DNA of 64,000 bases from Chamaelirium japonicum (GCA_947650365.1 CANTAL010000128.1:174001-238000), one strand, 5' to 3'; numbered from the stretch's first letter, positions 1-10,554 are shown. A program made the numbers and translations. The notes: generated by a model from the sequence alone, not told the origin.

Positions 1-240
1 CAATCATGCATTACACCCAGTTCGACCGGTGAATGGGAATGGCACTCGTACCCATATGTTGGGCAAAATGATGGTACTTAGCCCAATTGAATAGCTGTGG
101 CTTTAACCTAGCTAATCATCCGAGGTTATAACCTCAATGGATCCACGCCCTTAGTGAATTGTTCGAAAGTATCATTGTGGTGAGTAGTTAAACATTATTA
201 AAATATAAATACAAAAAATAAAAGCAAGGTTGTACAATTG

Positions 241-790
241 ATCATTACTTTGGATTTTCTCTTGGCATGGGTGGTTAATCACATTGATTGTGTTTGGAGG
301 GACTTCCTTTGGAGAGGCACAAAGGGCTCTTTGGCTTGTATAATCTGGTCAGTTGGAAGATAGTATACAAATCCTAAGGACAATGAGGGCTTTGGTGTTT
401 TAGATTTTTTGCTATTTCAACAGGGTGATACTTGGAAAGTGATGGTGGAGACTTCAATTTGATAATGGAAACTCTTATAGTACTATTGTTTGGGAGCGTT
501 ATTGTCGTCGCGCCTCACCGTTGCAGTCTCGGGGGAGGATGTTGGGCGTGTTTCTTTGTTTTGGTGTGGACCTTCAACGTTTACCGTTGTGGGTGTCCTT
601 TTTCTCTAGGCGATGACGATGATATTAAATTTTGGCCATATCGATGGATCGGGAAATTACTACTCAATGTTCTGTTCTTGGACCTATTTGAGCTGATATG
701 GCATGACGCTTCTATCCAATCCTAGTGTAATACTCGAGGCGTGGCAACGTCTTGGTGAGTGTTCTTCTAGACGGTGATCCCACAACTCTT
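241..790 (+). pseudogene. LINE reverse transcriptase C-terminal region, 5' half of a split relic
   Basis: Conceptual translation around 265-430 gives the pattern seen just after the RT catalytic domain of plant LINEs: an FLWRG motif, then GFGVLDF before a tract resembling the usual KWWW-type segment. Around 620-700 the frame reads KFWPYRWIGK and then LNVLFLDLFEL, like the linker ahead of the zf-RVT domain. Stops and frame changes break the frame, so it is a relic. The Cassandra multimer starting at 893 separates it from the zf-RVT part at 2048. No EN domain or catalytic RT box is visible upstream. The first ~240 bases hold nothing I recognise. Family assignment rests on motif order, not on a search. 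Confidence 0.6.
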
Positions 791-892
791 TTAGTCAATA
801 CTGTTAGAATTAATTGTATGGGATTTTGGACCACGTCTCGGTTTTAATTGTGGGGGACTCTTTTCATTGGTGTTGGAACTGTGGGGGTAAAT

Positions 893-1234
893 TGTGACGA
901 CAAAGATCCAATAGGCCAAGAGCCATGAGCCAAGACTCCTGAGGCTAGGATACCAAGATGGATGAGGTAAGGTAAGGTGAGGTAAGGTGTACAAGGCCAC
1001 GAGTTAGCCCCACATTGCCTGGAGAGAAGGAGATCCTGAGCTACTTATATAATTTCCCTTCCCAAACATAAAAGACGTGTTTTAAAGCCGTGCGCCGCTA
1101 CGGATTTTGTAAGAACTCCGTAGTTAAGCGTGCTCGGGCGAGAGCAGTACTAGGATGGGCGACCTCTCTGGGAAGTTCTCATGCGGGCACGGGCAAAGCG
1201 GACAATATCTTGGGTGTTTGGGGCGGATGTTACA
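893..1234 (+). repeat. Cassandra LTR 1 with 5S rRNA-like domain
   Basis: The 5S-like part lies at about 1090-1192. It contains GAACTCCGTAGTTAAGCGTG, GGGCGAGAG and AGGATGGGCGACC, matching the internal promoter (A box and C box) half of plant 5S rRNA. The 5' part of a genuine 5S gene is too diverged for this to be a functional rRNA gene. A TATA-like CTTATATAATTT precedes it. Confidence 0.88.
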
Positions 1235-1312
1235 AATGATATCAGAGCCAGTTCTCCTCGCAATGGGGGGTCTAACCCTACTCGTGGACATGTAGCCCTA
1301 AGGGAGGTGGAT

Positions 1313-1643
1313 TGTAACGACCAAGATCCAATAGGCCAATAGCCAAGAGCCAAGACTTCTGAGGCTGGGATGCCAAGATGGATGAGGTGAGGTGAGGTGA
1401 GGTGTACAAGGCCATGAGTTAGCCCCACATCGCCTGGAGAGATCCTGAGCTACCTATATAATTTTTCCTCCCAAACATAGAAGACACGTTTTAAAACTGT
1501 GCGCCGCTACAGATTTCGTAAGAACTCCGTAGTTAAGCGTGCTCGGGCGAGAGCAATACTAGGATGGGTGACCACCTGGGAAGTTTTCGTGCGGGCACGG
1601 GCGAAGCGGATAGTATTTTTTTGTGTTTGGGGCGGATGTTACA
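1313..1643 (+). repeat. Cassandra LTR 2 (shared middle LTR) with 5S rRNA-like domain
   Basis: The 5S-like part is at about 1500-1598, with AGTTAAGCGTGC and AGGATGGGTGACC intact. This LTR serves as 3' LTR of the left unit and 5' LTR of the right unit. Its PBS follows directly at 1644-1659. Confidence 0.88.
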
Positions 1644-1722
1644 AAATGGTATTAGAGCCGATTCTCCTCGGGATGGGGGGGTCTAACTTACATGAGGACG
1701 TGTAGCCCTAAGGGGGGTGGAT

Positions 1723-2047
1723 TGTGATGACCAAGATCCAATAGGCCAAGAGCCAAGACTCCTGAGGCTGGGATGTCAAGATGGATGAGGTGAGGTGAGG
1801 TGTACAAGGCCACGAGTTAGCCCCACATTGCCTAGAGAGAAGGAGATCCTGAGCTACTTATATAATTTCTCCTCCCAAACATAAAATACACGTTTTAAAA
1901 CCGTACACCGCTATGGATTTTGTAAGAACTCCATAGTTAAGCGTGCTCGGGCGAGAGCAATACTAGGATGGGTGACCTCCCTGGGAAGTTCTCGTGCAGG
2001 CACGGGTAAAGCAGACAATATCTTGTGTGTTTGGGGTGGATGTTACA
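1723..2047 (+). repeat. Cassandra LTR 3 with 5S rRNA-like domain
   Basis: The 5S-like part is at about 1902-2006, again keeping AGTTAAGCGTGC and AGGATGGGTGACC. It ends TGTTACA at 2041-2047, after which LINE-derived sequence resumes. Confidence 0.88.
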
Positions 2048-2470
2048 GATTCTTTGTTTGCTCGTTCTATAGGTTCATAAACAATGGGGAGCATGTTTGG
2101 CCAGTGACAAGCTGTTTGTGGAAGGTGAGGGTTTCGTTGAAAATTCATATCTTCATGCTGATAACGCTCAAGGAGTGCATTCTGACGAGGGTCAATCTTC
2201 TATGGTGCAATCACCTAGGCATTGTTGATCCGTCTTGTCCTTGTTGCTACTCTGGCTCGAGAGATACCGTCGCCCATATGTTGCTTCGTTGTCTGCTAGA
2301 GATGGAGGTGTGGAGGTGTGTCTGTGCAGCACAAGTGTGACCACCACCATCTCTGCAGGCTAGCTTTGTGGATCTCTTGGCGCCGAAGTTATGTTCGACG
2401 GAGACAATGAGATGAGTAGGATGTTTTGGTGCTTGCCATGGTTTGGCACGTGTTCAACAAACGTCGCTCC
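2048..2470 (+). pseudogene. LINE zf-RVT domain, 3' half of the split relic
   Basis: The frame from about 2048 to 2337 reads like the zinc-binding reverse transcriptase domain of plant LINEs: LWKVRVSLKIHIFM, then ECILTRVNLL, a CPCC pair and a HMLLRC end, matching the usual WK-VPLKIK-F, ILT--NL, C-LC, H-LF-C order. Past the stop near 2340 another frame gives MVWHVFNKRR, like the segment that follows zf-RVT. It continues the relic at 241-790, from which it is separated by the Cassandra array. Non-functional. Confidence 0.65.
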
Positions 2471-2960
2471 GTGGATGAGGTAGTTGGGTGTACTCGATGT
2501 TCTGTGGTCGAGTGGAGCGTGGGTATACCCACCGACCTCTCGGGTTGTCTTCATGTAGTATGTAATCATCTCTAAAATTTTCCTCTGGGAACCACTTAAT
2601 AAACCGGTTGGGGTCAATGACAAACGCCCCTCACCTCAAGGGTTCTAAAAAAAAAAAAACTGTACAATTGGTGGTGAGTCTGGTGAGGAATTCTATCGTT
2701 CCACTTAAATAGGAACCCTGCTATATTGCTGGAGTGCTCACCTAAGCGAGGTAAAACTCTTAATGGTAGGCGGCTTAAATAGGATAGTCAGCCCATATAA
2801 GAAGCCGTTCCTTATTGGGCTTGCACAATACTGACTCAAGGCGGAGGTGGTCAAGCTGACCGTGTGCCACTACGAGCGAGAACATATCTTTGGTGCCAAG
2901 AGATCCACAAAGCTAGCCAGTGTGTGTGAAGCACAAGTGTGACCACCATCATCTCAGACG
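2328..2960. repeat. Local direct plus inverted duplication
   Basis: The ~29-bp tract at about 2328-2356 (CACAAGTGTGACCACCA core) recurs in direct orientation at about 2931-2959. The neighbouring tract at about 2360-2387 (GGATCTCTTGG core) recurs inverted at about 2890-2917. The pairing of one direct and one inverted copy suggests a rearranged duplication. A short A-run lies at 2649-2660. Confidence 0.6.
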
Positions 2961-3207
2961 TCCGATGCACAAAGCACTCACCATTGAAGAGTTCAGATCT
3001 CCTCCGATCGGTCGGTCTCGATTGGTGGGCCCGGCGCATGTCACATCCACAAGGCAGTAGCTGGAGTAGGATTCACTTTTGGGTCGCCAGCCATTGTGCG
3101 GCTGTGATGCGCACCTGGTCCACCGATCTACTGAAGGAGATTTGAAGTCACCATTGAAAGTGTGAATCACACCTTGGATGTGGCACCCCGACTGATGAAT
3201 CCCATTC

Positions 3208-3850
3208 TGTTAGGGTCTATCCCCATGGAGGAGACCCGAAGGGGGAAGGGAGCTTGCCTCCCTTCCATTGCTGGCAGCAGACTCCAAGTCATGCGCACGA
3301 CTTGGGAGTCCAGGTGATCATGCGCATGACCTGCGGACTTGGAGGTCCAGACTCTCTGTGAACAGAATGTTGTACGCACAACTGCGATGTCGTGCGCACG
3401 ACTGTGGTTGGGCAATGAGGGGACCCAGACTGCTGATTGTTCTGTTTTAAAGCCCTTGTTTGGGGGGCTGTCAAAGAGGTTTTTGGATGAGTTTTTTGAA
3501 GGCTACCATTTCAAGGAAGAAGAAGAGTTTTCTTCTACAAGGAAGGAGGAGATTTCCTCGGGGATCGATCTTCGACGGATAGATCAGATTGAAGCTTGCA
3601 ATGAGGTAGGTTCCTTGAGACTTGCTAGGGTCTCATCTTGTTGAACCCTAGAGGGGAAAGGGTGTAGATCTAGGAGGGAGAAGAATGAGTCGGGTTGTAC
3701 TCTTGTCTTGCTTGCCGCTTTTGATAGTGAAGCCCTTCCCCAAGCATTTGCTTACCATGGTTTTTTCCATAAGGATTTTCACGTAAATCCCCGAGTCATT
3801 TTCTTTGTTTGTGATTGTTTTGTTTTGTACTTGTAATTGGTTGCTACGTG
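3208..3850 (+). mobile_element. Probable LTR fragment of a Ty1/copia-like element
   Basis: The sequence from TGTTAGGGTCTATCC at 3208 through TTGAACCCTAGAGGGG near 3640 to GGATTTTCACGTAAATCC near 3773 has the order and wording typical of plant copia-type LTRs, whose U5 often contains TTTTCACGTAAAT. I see no clear 3' LTR end, PBS or second copy, so this is at best a truncated or solo LTR. Open frames here are short and not convincing. Confidence 0.35.
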
Positions 3851-3942
3851 TTCTCTTTGGTTCATCGCACGGGGAAGAGATCGTCGGTTATCGGGGTTGA
3901 GCCAGAGCGTTTTTTTCGATCACATCCAGTTTCAAACTTTAT

Positions 3943-4131
3943 GAGAAATGCCATTCATATCAAAGTCTTATTGAAAAAGTCTTACCAAATGACATGGCGT
4001 GACAATAGCTATTTGTTTTCACCTATCGAGACAAGTGATCGCACTCTTCCTGAAGCGACGGGCAAAATGGTTCGATGTGAATGAGTGCCATGTCATCCCG
4101 TTACACTCTTTCGGTATGAATAGCATTGCTC
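3943..4131. mobile_element. MITE-like element with ~24-bp imperfect terminal inverted repeats
   Basis: The left arm at 3943-3965 (GAGAAATGCCATTCATATC) is the near reverse complement of the right arm at 4108-4131 (GGTATGAATAGCATTGCTC). The complementarity continues inward (ATGACATGG against CCATGTCAT). The element is about 189 bp. No convincing target duplication, so the superfamily is not assigned. Confidence 0.55.
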
Positions 4132-5333
4132 GAGTGAGAAACGTCGTTACTCGGGAGTTCATACTGTTGGAGATGTTACACCGTACCACATCAACCCCTG
4201 CAACTGTTTCACTGAATATTTTTCAAACGATTTAAAATAGTTGCCCCAAAGCATAGAGATTTTTTCGAATGGCTTAAAATAATCGTTCTGAACCACGGAA
4301 TCACTGTAGTTTGGGGTCCATCCAACGACACCTGTCCCCTCATGTTCGATCACCCGGCTCATGTCGATGGCCGGACCCCGAACCACTGTGATAACGTTGT
4401 TTGGTAAGGGATTTAAATATTTTCTCCCATGAGTGTTGCACTCAACCGTCCATCCCCATCGTCCGGCATCCACTTCACCTGACCGGAGCCCCCCCAATTC
4501 CCCGTGCAAAACAAAAAGAAAACAGTAGGTTCGTTGTCCCTTTCCCTGAATTCCCAAAATAACCAAAGAGAAATATGTCGACATTTTTGATCTCACGGTG
4601 CCTTTGGGCGCACATGACGGCCACTTCTTCCCGCCAACACCCTGAAAGATGAGGACATCATGTGCTCATCCTGTCCCCGGGGCTCATCTATGACTTTCCC
4701 ACCCCTCCATTAATTGACTACAATCATCCTTCCGTACTATTCCCAAATTACCCCTATACTTTACCCATTATTCTAGGTTCGATCATCTCGACCCAAACTG
4801 ATGGAACCGCTCTGGGTCTCTTTGGGTTTAGCGTCCCGGGTTGCCCTAGCAAATTAAACTGACCTGACGTGATCTGGTTGACCAAGCAGGGTGCAGATGG
4901 GTTGGGCTAGGTTCCACCTTCTCCTTCTCATCCTCATCCTTCTAATTGTTTTGATGTAGTTATCGATTTCATGCACCTTATTTTTTAATTTTTTATTCTT
5001 TCTTCTCATTTCTATAAATGTGTCGGTCATTTTCGATCGGCATGACCGTTGGTTGCTCCTGACCAACATAGATCACACTATATCGGATGGTAGCAACAGA
5101 TAATGTGTCGGTCGGGAGGGACCGATCAACACAGTGTCCACATCAGTATGGGCGGATCTAATAGTTGGCTTAGGTTTTGAAAAAAACTAACCATATTATT
5201 AAGTACATGTCTCAGCCTGCCTCAACCAAGACCTCAGCCCGCATTAACCCAGCGAGGCCTTTGGCCCCTCGCGACACGTATGTGAATCGCTATCGCCTTT
5301 GAGTCCTCACGAAACATGAATCGCCGCAAAAAA
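4132..5333. other. Unassigned sequence, no convincing gene
   Basis: Mixed-composition sequence. A 145-codon open frame on the minus strand (4159-4596) has no recognisable motif. Two loosely similar tracts near 4220 and 4262 (TTTAAAATAGTT and CTTAAAATAATC) suggest an old local duplication. No element ends, tRNA or structured RNA are apparent. Confidence 0.4.
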
Positions 5334-5546
5334 CACTTCACCCCCTATAATTTATTTTATAGTTTATTTTGTTCCAAAACGCTCCCTAAAGTTTGAAATG
5401 TTAGCACAATACTCTTTTTGTCAACTACTTTATTTCTCTCATTTTGTAATTTTTATTTTACTTCAATAGAGCAAAATGTAGTTTTTTAACTATAGGGAGG
5501 TTAAATGTTTTTGAACTAAAATTCAGGAGGACAAAGTGTAATGAAC
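5334..5546. mobile_element. Probable MITE with long diverged inverted arms
   Basis: The left arm starts CACTTCACCCCCTATAATTT and the right arm ends AGGAGGACAAAGTGTAATG, which read as diverged inverted copies. Inner parts (CTCCCTAAAG on the left, ACTATAGGGAGG on the right) also pair. Boundaries are approximate and no clean target duplication was found. Confidence 0.35.
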
Positions 5547-6143
5547 TTTTTTTTATATTAATATAATTTCTAATACCATCGATGTTTGCTTAAAAAATTT
5601 TGCTTAGTATTTCTTTATAAACTTAAAATTTCATTGTAAAAAAAAAAACTAGTTTAGTTTCAGTCTAGTCCAAAAAAAATTTATGGCTACACCCCTGCAC
5701 ATCAGTACGTATGGGTTGCTAGGGGATACTTTTGGTATTTTCTTATTTGTTTAGTTGGGGTGCAAATAGCAACACCCTGATTGAATCGAGTTTCGCACCG
5801 AATCTATCGGTTATTTTGCAGCTTTGCTACATTGGAGGGGACCAGACCCAACCCAATTCAACCAAGCCATGCACCAGAACCCAGTATGATTGAATCGAGT
5901 TTTGCACCGAACCAGCCGGTTCTTTTGCTGCATTGGAGAGGACCGGAGCTAACCCGTTCGGCCGGTTCAATTCAACCACGCCATGGGCACTTTGGCCCAA
6001 CAAGCCTGCCGTGATGGAAACTCGTCGTCTTTTTTTATTTAAATTAATTATTTATTTTTTCATGGTTGCGTTCCTTACCGTGTCGGGTCTGATATTTTTC
6101 GTTGTCATCGGCCTTTGAGGGGCCGGAGGTGGAAGGAGGGGAG

Positions 6144-6356
6144 ATGGGTGGATGGGAGGCCGCGATCTCGGCCGTGTTGGGTGTGATCATGAGGAAGAGC
6201 ATCTGCCGGTTCCACGAGGTGGGGCGGATCGCCGTCGACTTCGTGTCCGTCATGCTGTCGGTGATCCGGTTCTCCGGCCTGGTTTCCCGGCGGCCGGCCG
6301 CGGTGCCGGCCAGGTACTCCCCTATGTCATCCATGGTGGCCCGGCATGACAGGTAG
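6144..6356 (+). CDS. Candidate 70-codon ORF, possible first exon, unknown function
   Basis: An ATG at 6144 opens 70 codons ending TAG at 6354-6356. The translation starts MGGWEAAISAVLGVIM and has a second hydrophobic stretch (AVDFVSVMLSVI), so it could be a small membrane-associated protein. The tract is GC-rich unlike its AT-rich flanks, which is consistent with a coding exon. A good splice donor (ACAG/GTAGGAAA) at 6352 could make it a first exon, but no continuation is recognisable downstream. The frame is open upstream to 6102 without another ATG. The opposite strand is also open, so a chance GC-rich ORF is a real alternative. I do not recognise the family. Confidence 0.3.
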   Translation: MGGWEAAISAVLGVIMRKSICRFHEVGRIAVDFVSVMLSVIRFSGLVSRRPAAVPARYSPMSSMVARHDR

Positions 6357-6432
6357 GAAAATCTTTCAGGTTTCGGTCTCCCCCCTCTCTTCTCCTTTGT
6401 TTTCAAACCAGGCCAGTGAGTGCACTCCCAAC

Positions 6433-6455
6433 TCTCTCTCTCTCTCTCTCTCTCT
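6433..6455. repeat. (CT)n microsatellite
   Basis: About 11 CT repeats just after the candidate splice donor at 6352. Confidence 0.9.
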
Positions 6456-6456
6456 T

Positions 6457-7119
6457 CATTTTCAATTTTTGGTTGGATGAAAACATTTGATGGTGTTGCT
6501 CACATGTAATATGTCAGTCCTCGAATGAGAGAGTTTGAGAAGTTGTGGCCATCTGTGTGCGTTTTTGTGAAGTTGGACTATGCAGGTTAGGGTTTGGAGT
6601 TTGGAGTCTGTCTTACCCCAACTCCCAAGGAAATAGAAGAACTCTGTTGACTTTGGATCATGAACCTATATAAAGCAGTAAGACACAACACCAATTCTTT
6701 AAATGCTATATTCTTTGCACAGAGTTGGCCCTAGGTATTGGCAATGCCCGAGAATTCGGTTAAGTTGGGGTGTTCTTTTGCCGGCTTAGCGGTGGACATT
6801 AAAAACCTCGGGCTAATCAAACGTGACAGTCCGCTTACATTGAAGTCAACGTACTAAACACCCGATGCTCGGGTATTAGGGTTTTTTCTCTCTCGCTTCG
6901 TTCATTATTCTCCATGATCTCCACTACATCACGCGACAATGGCGACACCAACAATTTGAAGAGCCAAAACCACGGGATCAAACTCTGATCGAGAAAATTT
7001 GTCATCCATCTTCCCTCTGACCATGAGGGGGGACCGGGGCGCTCGTGCTATCAAGGAATCATCGATCCTCTGGGTCGATAACAAACCCTAGATCATGTGA
7101 TTTTTTTTTATTTTTTTAG
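6457..7119. other. Unassigned sequence
   Basis: No convincing ORF, element end or structured RNA. It borders segment A of the composite repeat at about 7120. Confidence 0.4.
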
Positions 7120-7480
7120 GGTTTTTTAATTTTGAATCTCCGATCGTGTCTCTGTATTGTTCCTCAAATGCCTAGATCTAGAAGATCTTCCAACTGCTGA
7201 GCGTTGAATGCTTGAGAGTTCAACAACCAAGAGTTGCCCACTGGGAAAAGAAATTAACACGTCATAAGTGGAACTTGTAAAGCTGGTATGATATGGTCTT
7301 TCATAGATTTTTTGGAGTATAGTAAAATTCTTGATTTTGCTTGACAAGAGATTATATGATTTCATGAGTGATTTGATTTGGTTTTATGCTTATATGACCT
7401 GGGACCGGTAAACCGGACAAGCTGGGGGGACTGCCGCGTCGAACTAGTTGGCAACTTCTGATAAAGCACCGGCACTACAA
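7120..7480 (+). repeat. Composite repeat, segment A, copy 1
   Basis: Highly similar to 12144-12470. Shared landmarks are CAAATGCCTAGATCTAGA, CTGAGCGTTGAATGCTTGAG, AAATTCTTGATTTTGC and ATGATTTCATGAGTGATTTG. In both places it is followed directly by the ~170-bp tandem repeat. No coding potential recognised. Confidence 0.8.
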
Positions 7481-7534
7481 CAGTTTTGATCAAAAGCCAG
7501 GGCCAAATGTAGCCGTTTATATGTTTAATCGGCG

Positions 7535-9590
7535 TCCTAACTGTCGCAAATGGTGGCCGCTTTAGAGCTCGTCGAAAGCCTAATTTGGCCTGGCCGCCAA
7601 ATTTGTTGTAATATTTGGGCGGCCAAACTGTCGGAATTGATGGCATTTACGGTTGAGGGTCTAGGCCGTCGAAATAGGATCAGATTTGTTGCAGTATTTG
7701 GGAGGCCTAACTGCCATAAATGGTGTCCGCTTTAGAGCTTGTCGAGAGCCGGCTAATTCAGTTTGGCTGCCAGATTTGCTGCAGTATTTGGGTGGCCAAA
7801 CTGTTAGAATTGGTACCATTTATGGTTGAGGGTCTGGGCCGTCGAAATAGGATCAGATTTGTTGCAGTATTTGGGTGGCCTAACTGCCACAAATGGTGGC
7901 CGCTTTAGAGCTCGTTGAAAGCCTAAGTCGTCCTGGCCGCCAAATTTGCTGCAGTACTTGGGTGGCCAAACTGTCGGAATTGATGGCATTTACAGTTGAG
8001 GGTCTGGGCCGCCGAAATAGGATCAGATTTGTTGTAGTATTTGGGCGGTCTAACTGCCATAAATGTTGTCCGCTTTAGAGCTCGTCGAAAGCCTAATTCG
8101 GCTTGACCGCCTGATTTACTGCAGTATTTGGGCGGTCAAACTGTCGGAATCTGGTAGTTAGGCCGCCGAAATAGGATCAGATTTGCTGCAGTATTTGGGC
8201 TGCCTAACTGCCACAAATGGTGGCCGCTTTAGAGCTCGTCGAAAGCCTAATTCTGCCTGGCCGACAGATTTGTTACAGTATTTGGACGACCAAACTGTCG
8301 GAATTGATGGCATTTACGATTGAGGGTCTGGGCCGCCGAAATAGGATCAGATTTGCTGCAGTATTTGGGCGGCCTAACTGTCACGAATGATGGCCGCTTT
8401 AGAGCTCGTCGAAAGCCTAATTCTGCCTGGCCGACAGATTTGTTACAGTATTTGGACGACCAAACTGTCGGAATTGATGGCATTTACGATTGAGGGTCTG
8501 GGCCGCCGAAATAGGATCAGATTTGCTGCAGTATTTGGGCGGCCTAACTGTCACGAATGATGGCCGCTTTAGAGCTCGTCGAAAGCCTAATTCGGCCTGG
8601 CCGTCAGATTTGCTGCATTATTCGGACGGCCAAATTGTCGGAATTGATGGCATTTACGGTTGAGGGTTTGGGCCGCCGTAATAGGAGCAAATTTGTTGCA
8701 GTATTTGGGCGGCCTAACTGCCACAAATGGTGGCCGCTTTAGAGCTCGTCGAAAGCCTAATTCGACCTGGCCGCTAGATTTGCTGCAATATTTGGACGGC
8801 CAAACTGTCGGAATTGATGGCATTTACGGTTGAGGGTTTGGGCCACCGAAATAGAATAAGATTTGTTGTAGTATTTGGGCAGCCTAACTGCCATAAATGG
8901 TGTCAACTTTAGAGCTCGTCGAAAGCCTAATTCAGCCTGGCCGCCAAATTTGCTGCAGTACTTGGGTGGCCAAACTGTCGGAATCCGGCAGTTAGGCCGC
9001 CGAAATAGGATCAGATTTGTTGCAATATTTGGGCGGCTTAGGGGGTGTTTGGCATCGTGCCAGTTGCTGTTTCTGTTCCGCTTTAAAAGTAACGGCTAGT
9101 ATTCGTTCTGATGGGCTGACGAGATGGGAACATAAATTTTTCGTTTCGTGCGTTTCTTGCCAATCGGATGCTAAACCACCTGAATTAACACTAAAAAAGC
9201 TAACTTACGAAAATACCCTCTTCCTGCTGGGATTTGAGCAGAACAGTTGTTCCGCATGCCAAACACCCCCTTAGCTGCCACAAATAGTGGCCACTTTAGA
9301 GCTCGTCGAAAGCCTAATTCGACCTGGCCGCTAGATTTGCTGTAGTATTTGGACGGCCAAACTGTCGGAATGATGGCATTTACGGTTGAGGGTTTGGGCC
9401 GCCAAAATAGGATCAGATTTGCTGCAGTATTTGGGCAGCCTAACTGCGACAAATGCTGGCCGTTTTAGAGCTCGTCGAAAGCCTAATTTGATCTGGCCGC
9501 CAGATTTGCTGCAGTATATGGGCAACCAAACTGTCGAAATTGATGGCATTTACCCTTGAGGGTTTGGGCCGACGAAGTATGATCTGATAA
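7535..9590 (+). repeat. ~170-bp tandem repeat (satellite) array 1
   Basis: About 11 diverged units, each with TGGCCGCTTTAGAGCTCGT, a CTGCAGTATTTGGGCGGCC motif that occurs twice per unit, and GATGGCATTTACGGTTGAGG. Unit starts near 7544, 7714, 7887, 8389 and 8557 give a period of ~168-173 bp. The doubled CTGCAGTATTTGG motif suggests an older ~85-bp monomer. Recurrent ~61-codon ORFs on both strands (beginning MVAALELVES on plus) come from the repeat's phase and base content and are not annotated as genes. A MITE interrupts the array at 9041-9270. Confidence 0.9.
9041..9270. mobile_element. Tourist-like (PIF/Harbinger) MITE nested in the satellite
   Basis: A 230-bp element with 15-bp perfect terminal inverted repeats (GGGGGTGTTTGGCAT at the left, ATGCCAAACACCCCC at the right) flanked by TTA target duplications at 9038-9040 and 9271-9273. 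TTA duplication and a GGG-GTTTGGC terminus are typical of PIF/Harbinger-derived MITEs. Satellite sequence continues on both sides, so insertion post-dates array formation. No transposase. Confidence 0.88.
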
Positions 9591-9626
9591 ATTTTTTATT
9601 AAAAAATTAGTTGTGCTGGAGCAACC

Positions 9627-9814
9627 TATTAGATGTAGTGTGTTAGTATTGTGTTAGTATTATATTAGTCCCACCTCGGTTGTGGTAACATAATGGTGTG
9701 CGTACTCTCTCTATATAAAAAGAGGTAGTCTTATGTAATGTTATTGTGATCAATGAGATAATACAAGGAGATTTTCTCCCCAATCCTATTCTCTCTCCCC
9801 CTCTCTTCGTAACA
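9627..9814 (+). repeat. 5' LTR of the short non-autonomous element
   Basis: 188 bp beginning TATTAGATGTAGTG and ending CTTCGTAACA. A TATA motif (CTATATAAAAAG) lies near 9711. The start is TA rather than TG in both copies, a recognised but uncommon LTR terminus. Confidence 0.78.
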
Positions 9815-10554
9815 TGGTATCGAGCCAACCCTCGCTTAGGGGTGCGACGCTCTCCTCTCCGGCCTCGGCCTCCTCGGTCGTCGTCGACGACATCGAGGAG
9901 GCCGGGAAAAATAAATTTGTTTTTCTTCCTGTCTCTCTCACCTAAATACCTGATCGATATGGTGCGGTCGCCATCTCGTGCCGCTCTCTCTCCTGCGTAG
10001 CAGCGACACCGATACGAGGACCCTTGTCTTCCTCTCCGGCGCAGCATAGACAGCTGAGACAGGGGGCTGGACGGTCGAGATCCGGTCGGGATTTAGCTCT
10101 GGCCCTTCGAGCTTGAGATCCGGCCTTCCGACGAGCGCCCGTCGACCTGCCGGTCGTCCCCGCGCCCGTCGGAGCTGCTCGCTGCACCGGTACCGGAGCC
10201 CGCCGTTCGCCTGCATCCGGACCCCGACGGCCCTGCGCCGAACTACTGTGCTCTGCCGCCGGTCGGTCCTCCTCTCTCGTGTCCGGTGACCCGTGCCGAT
10301 CAGATCCGTCGCTTGCAGACCCATCGGATCCGTCGTTTGCAGACTCGTCGGAACCCTGCGCCATCAGATCCGGTCTTCCCCTTGTTGTCGGCGCCTTTGG
10401 CCTCCCCTGCGAACTCCGACCGTCGTGCCCTGCTCCGATCTGGTTTCCTCCCCCAGATCTGACGTGTCGATTCACCTGCCCCATCGCCCCGCTCTGTGCC
10501 CTTGCGCCTTGGTATTTTTGCGCTCTGCGCCCTACCAATCCGTCTTGCACCATT

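Larger units (their letters stand above)
893..2047 (+). mobile_element. Cassandra-type TRIM retrotransposon multimer (LTR-int-LTR-int-LTR)
   Basis: Three similar LTRs of 342, 331 and 325 bp, each starting TGTRA/TGTGA and ending TGTTACA, alternate with two internal domains of only 78-79 bp. Each internal domain begins with a tRNA-Met-type primer binding site (TGATATCAGAGCC at 1238, TGGTATTAGAGCC at 1647) and ends with a purine-rich tract (around 1300-1311 and 1710-1721). Every LTR carries a 5S rRNA-like domain, the hallmark of Cassandra. No protein is encoded, so the element depends on enzymes from other retrotransposons. No clear target duplication is visible at the outer ends. The array sits inside a LINE relic. 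Three LTRs sharing two internal domains is the expected product of unequal recombination between LTRs. Confidence 0.9.

Noticed and set aside
1090-2006. Functional 5S rRNA genes
   Set aside because: Only the internal-promoter half is conserved and each copy lies within a Cassandra LTR; the 5' half is diverged.
7550-9550. Family of ~61-aa proteins beginning MVAALELVES
   Set aside because: Each is one satellite unit read in frame, on both strands, with no ATG context or conservation pattern of coding DNA.
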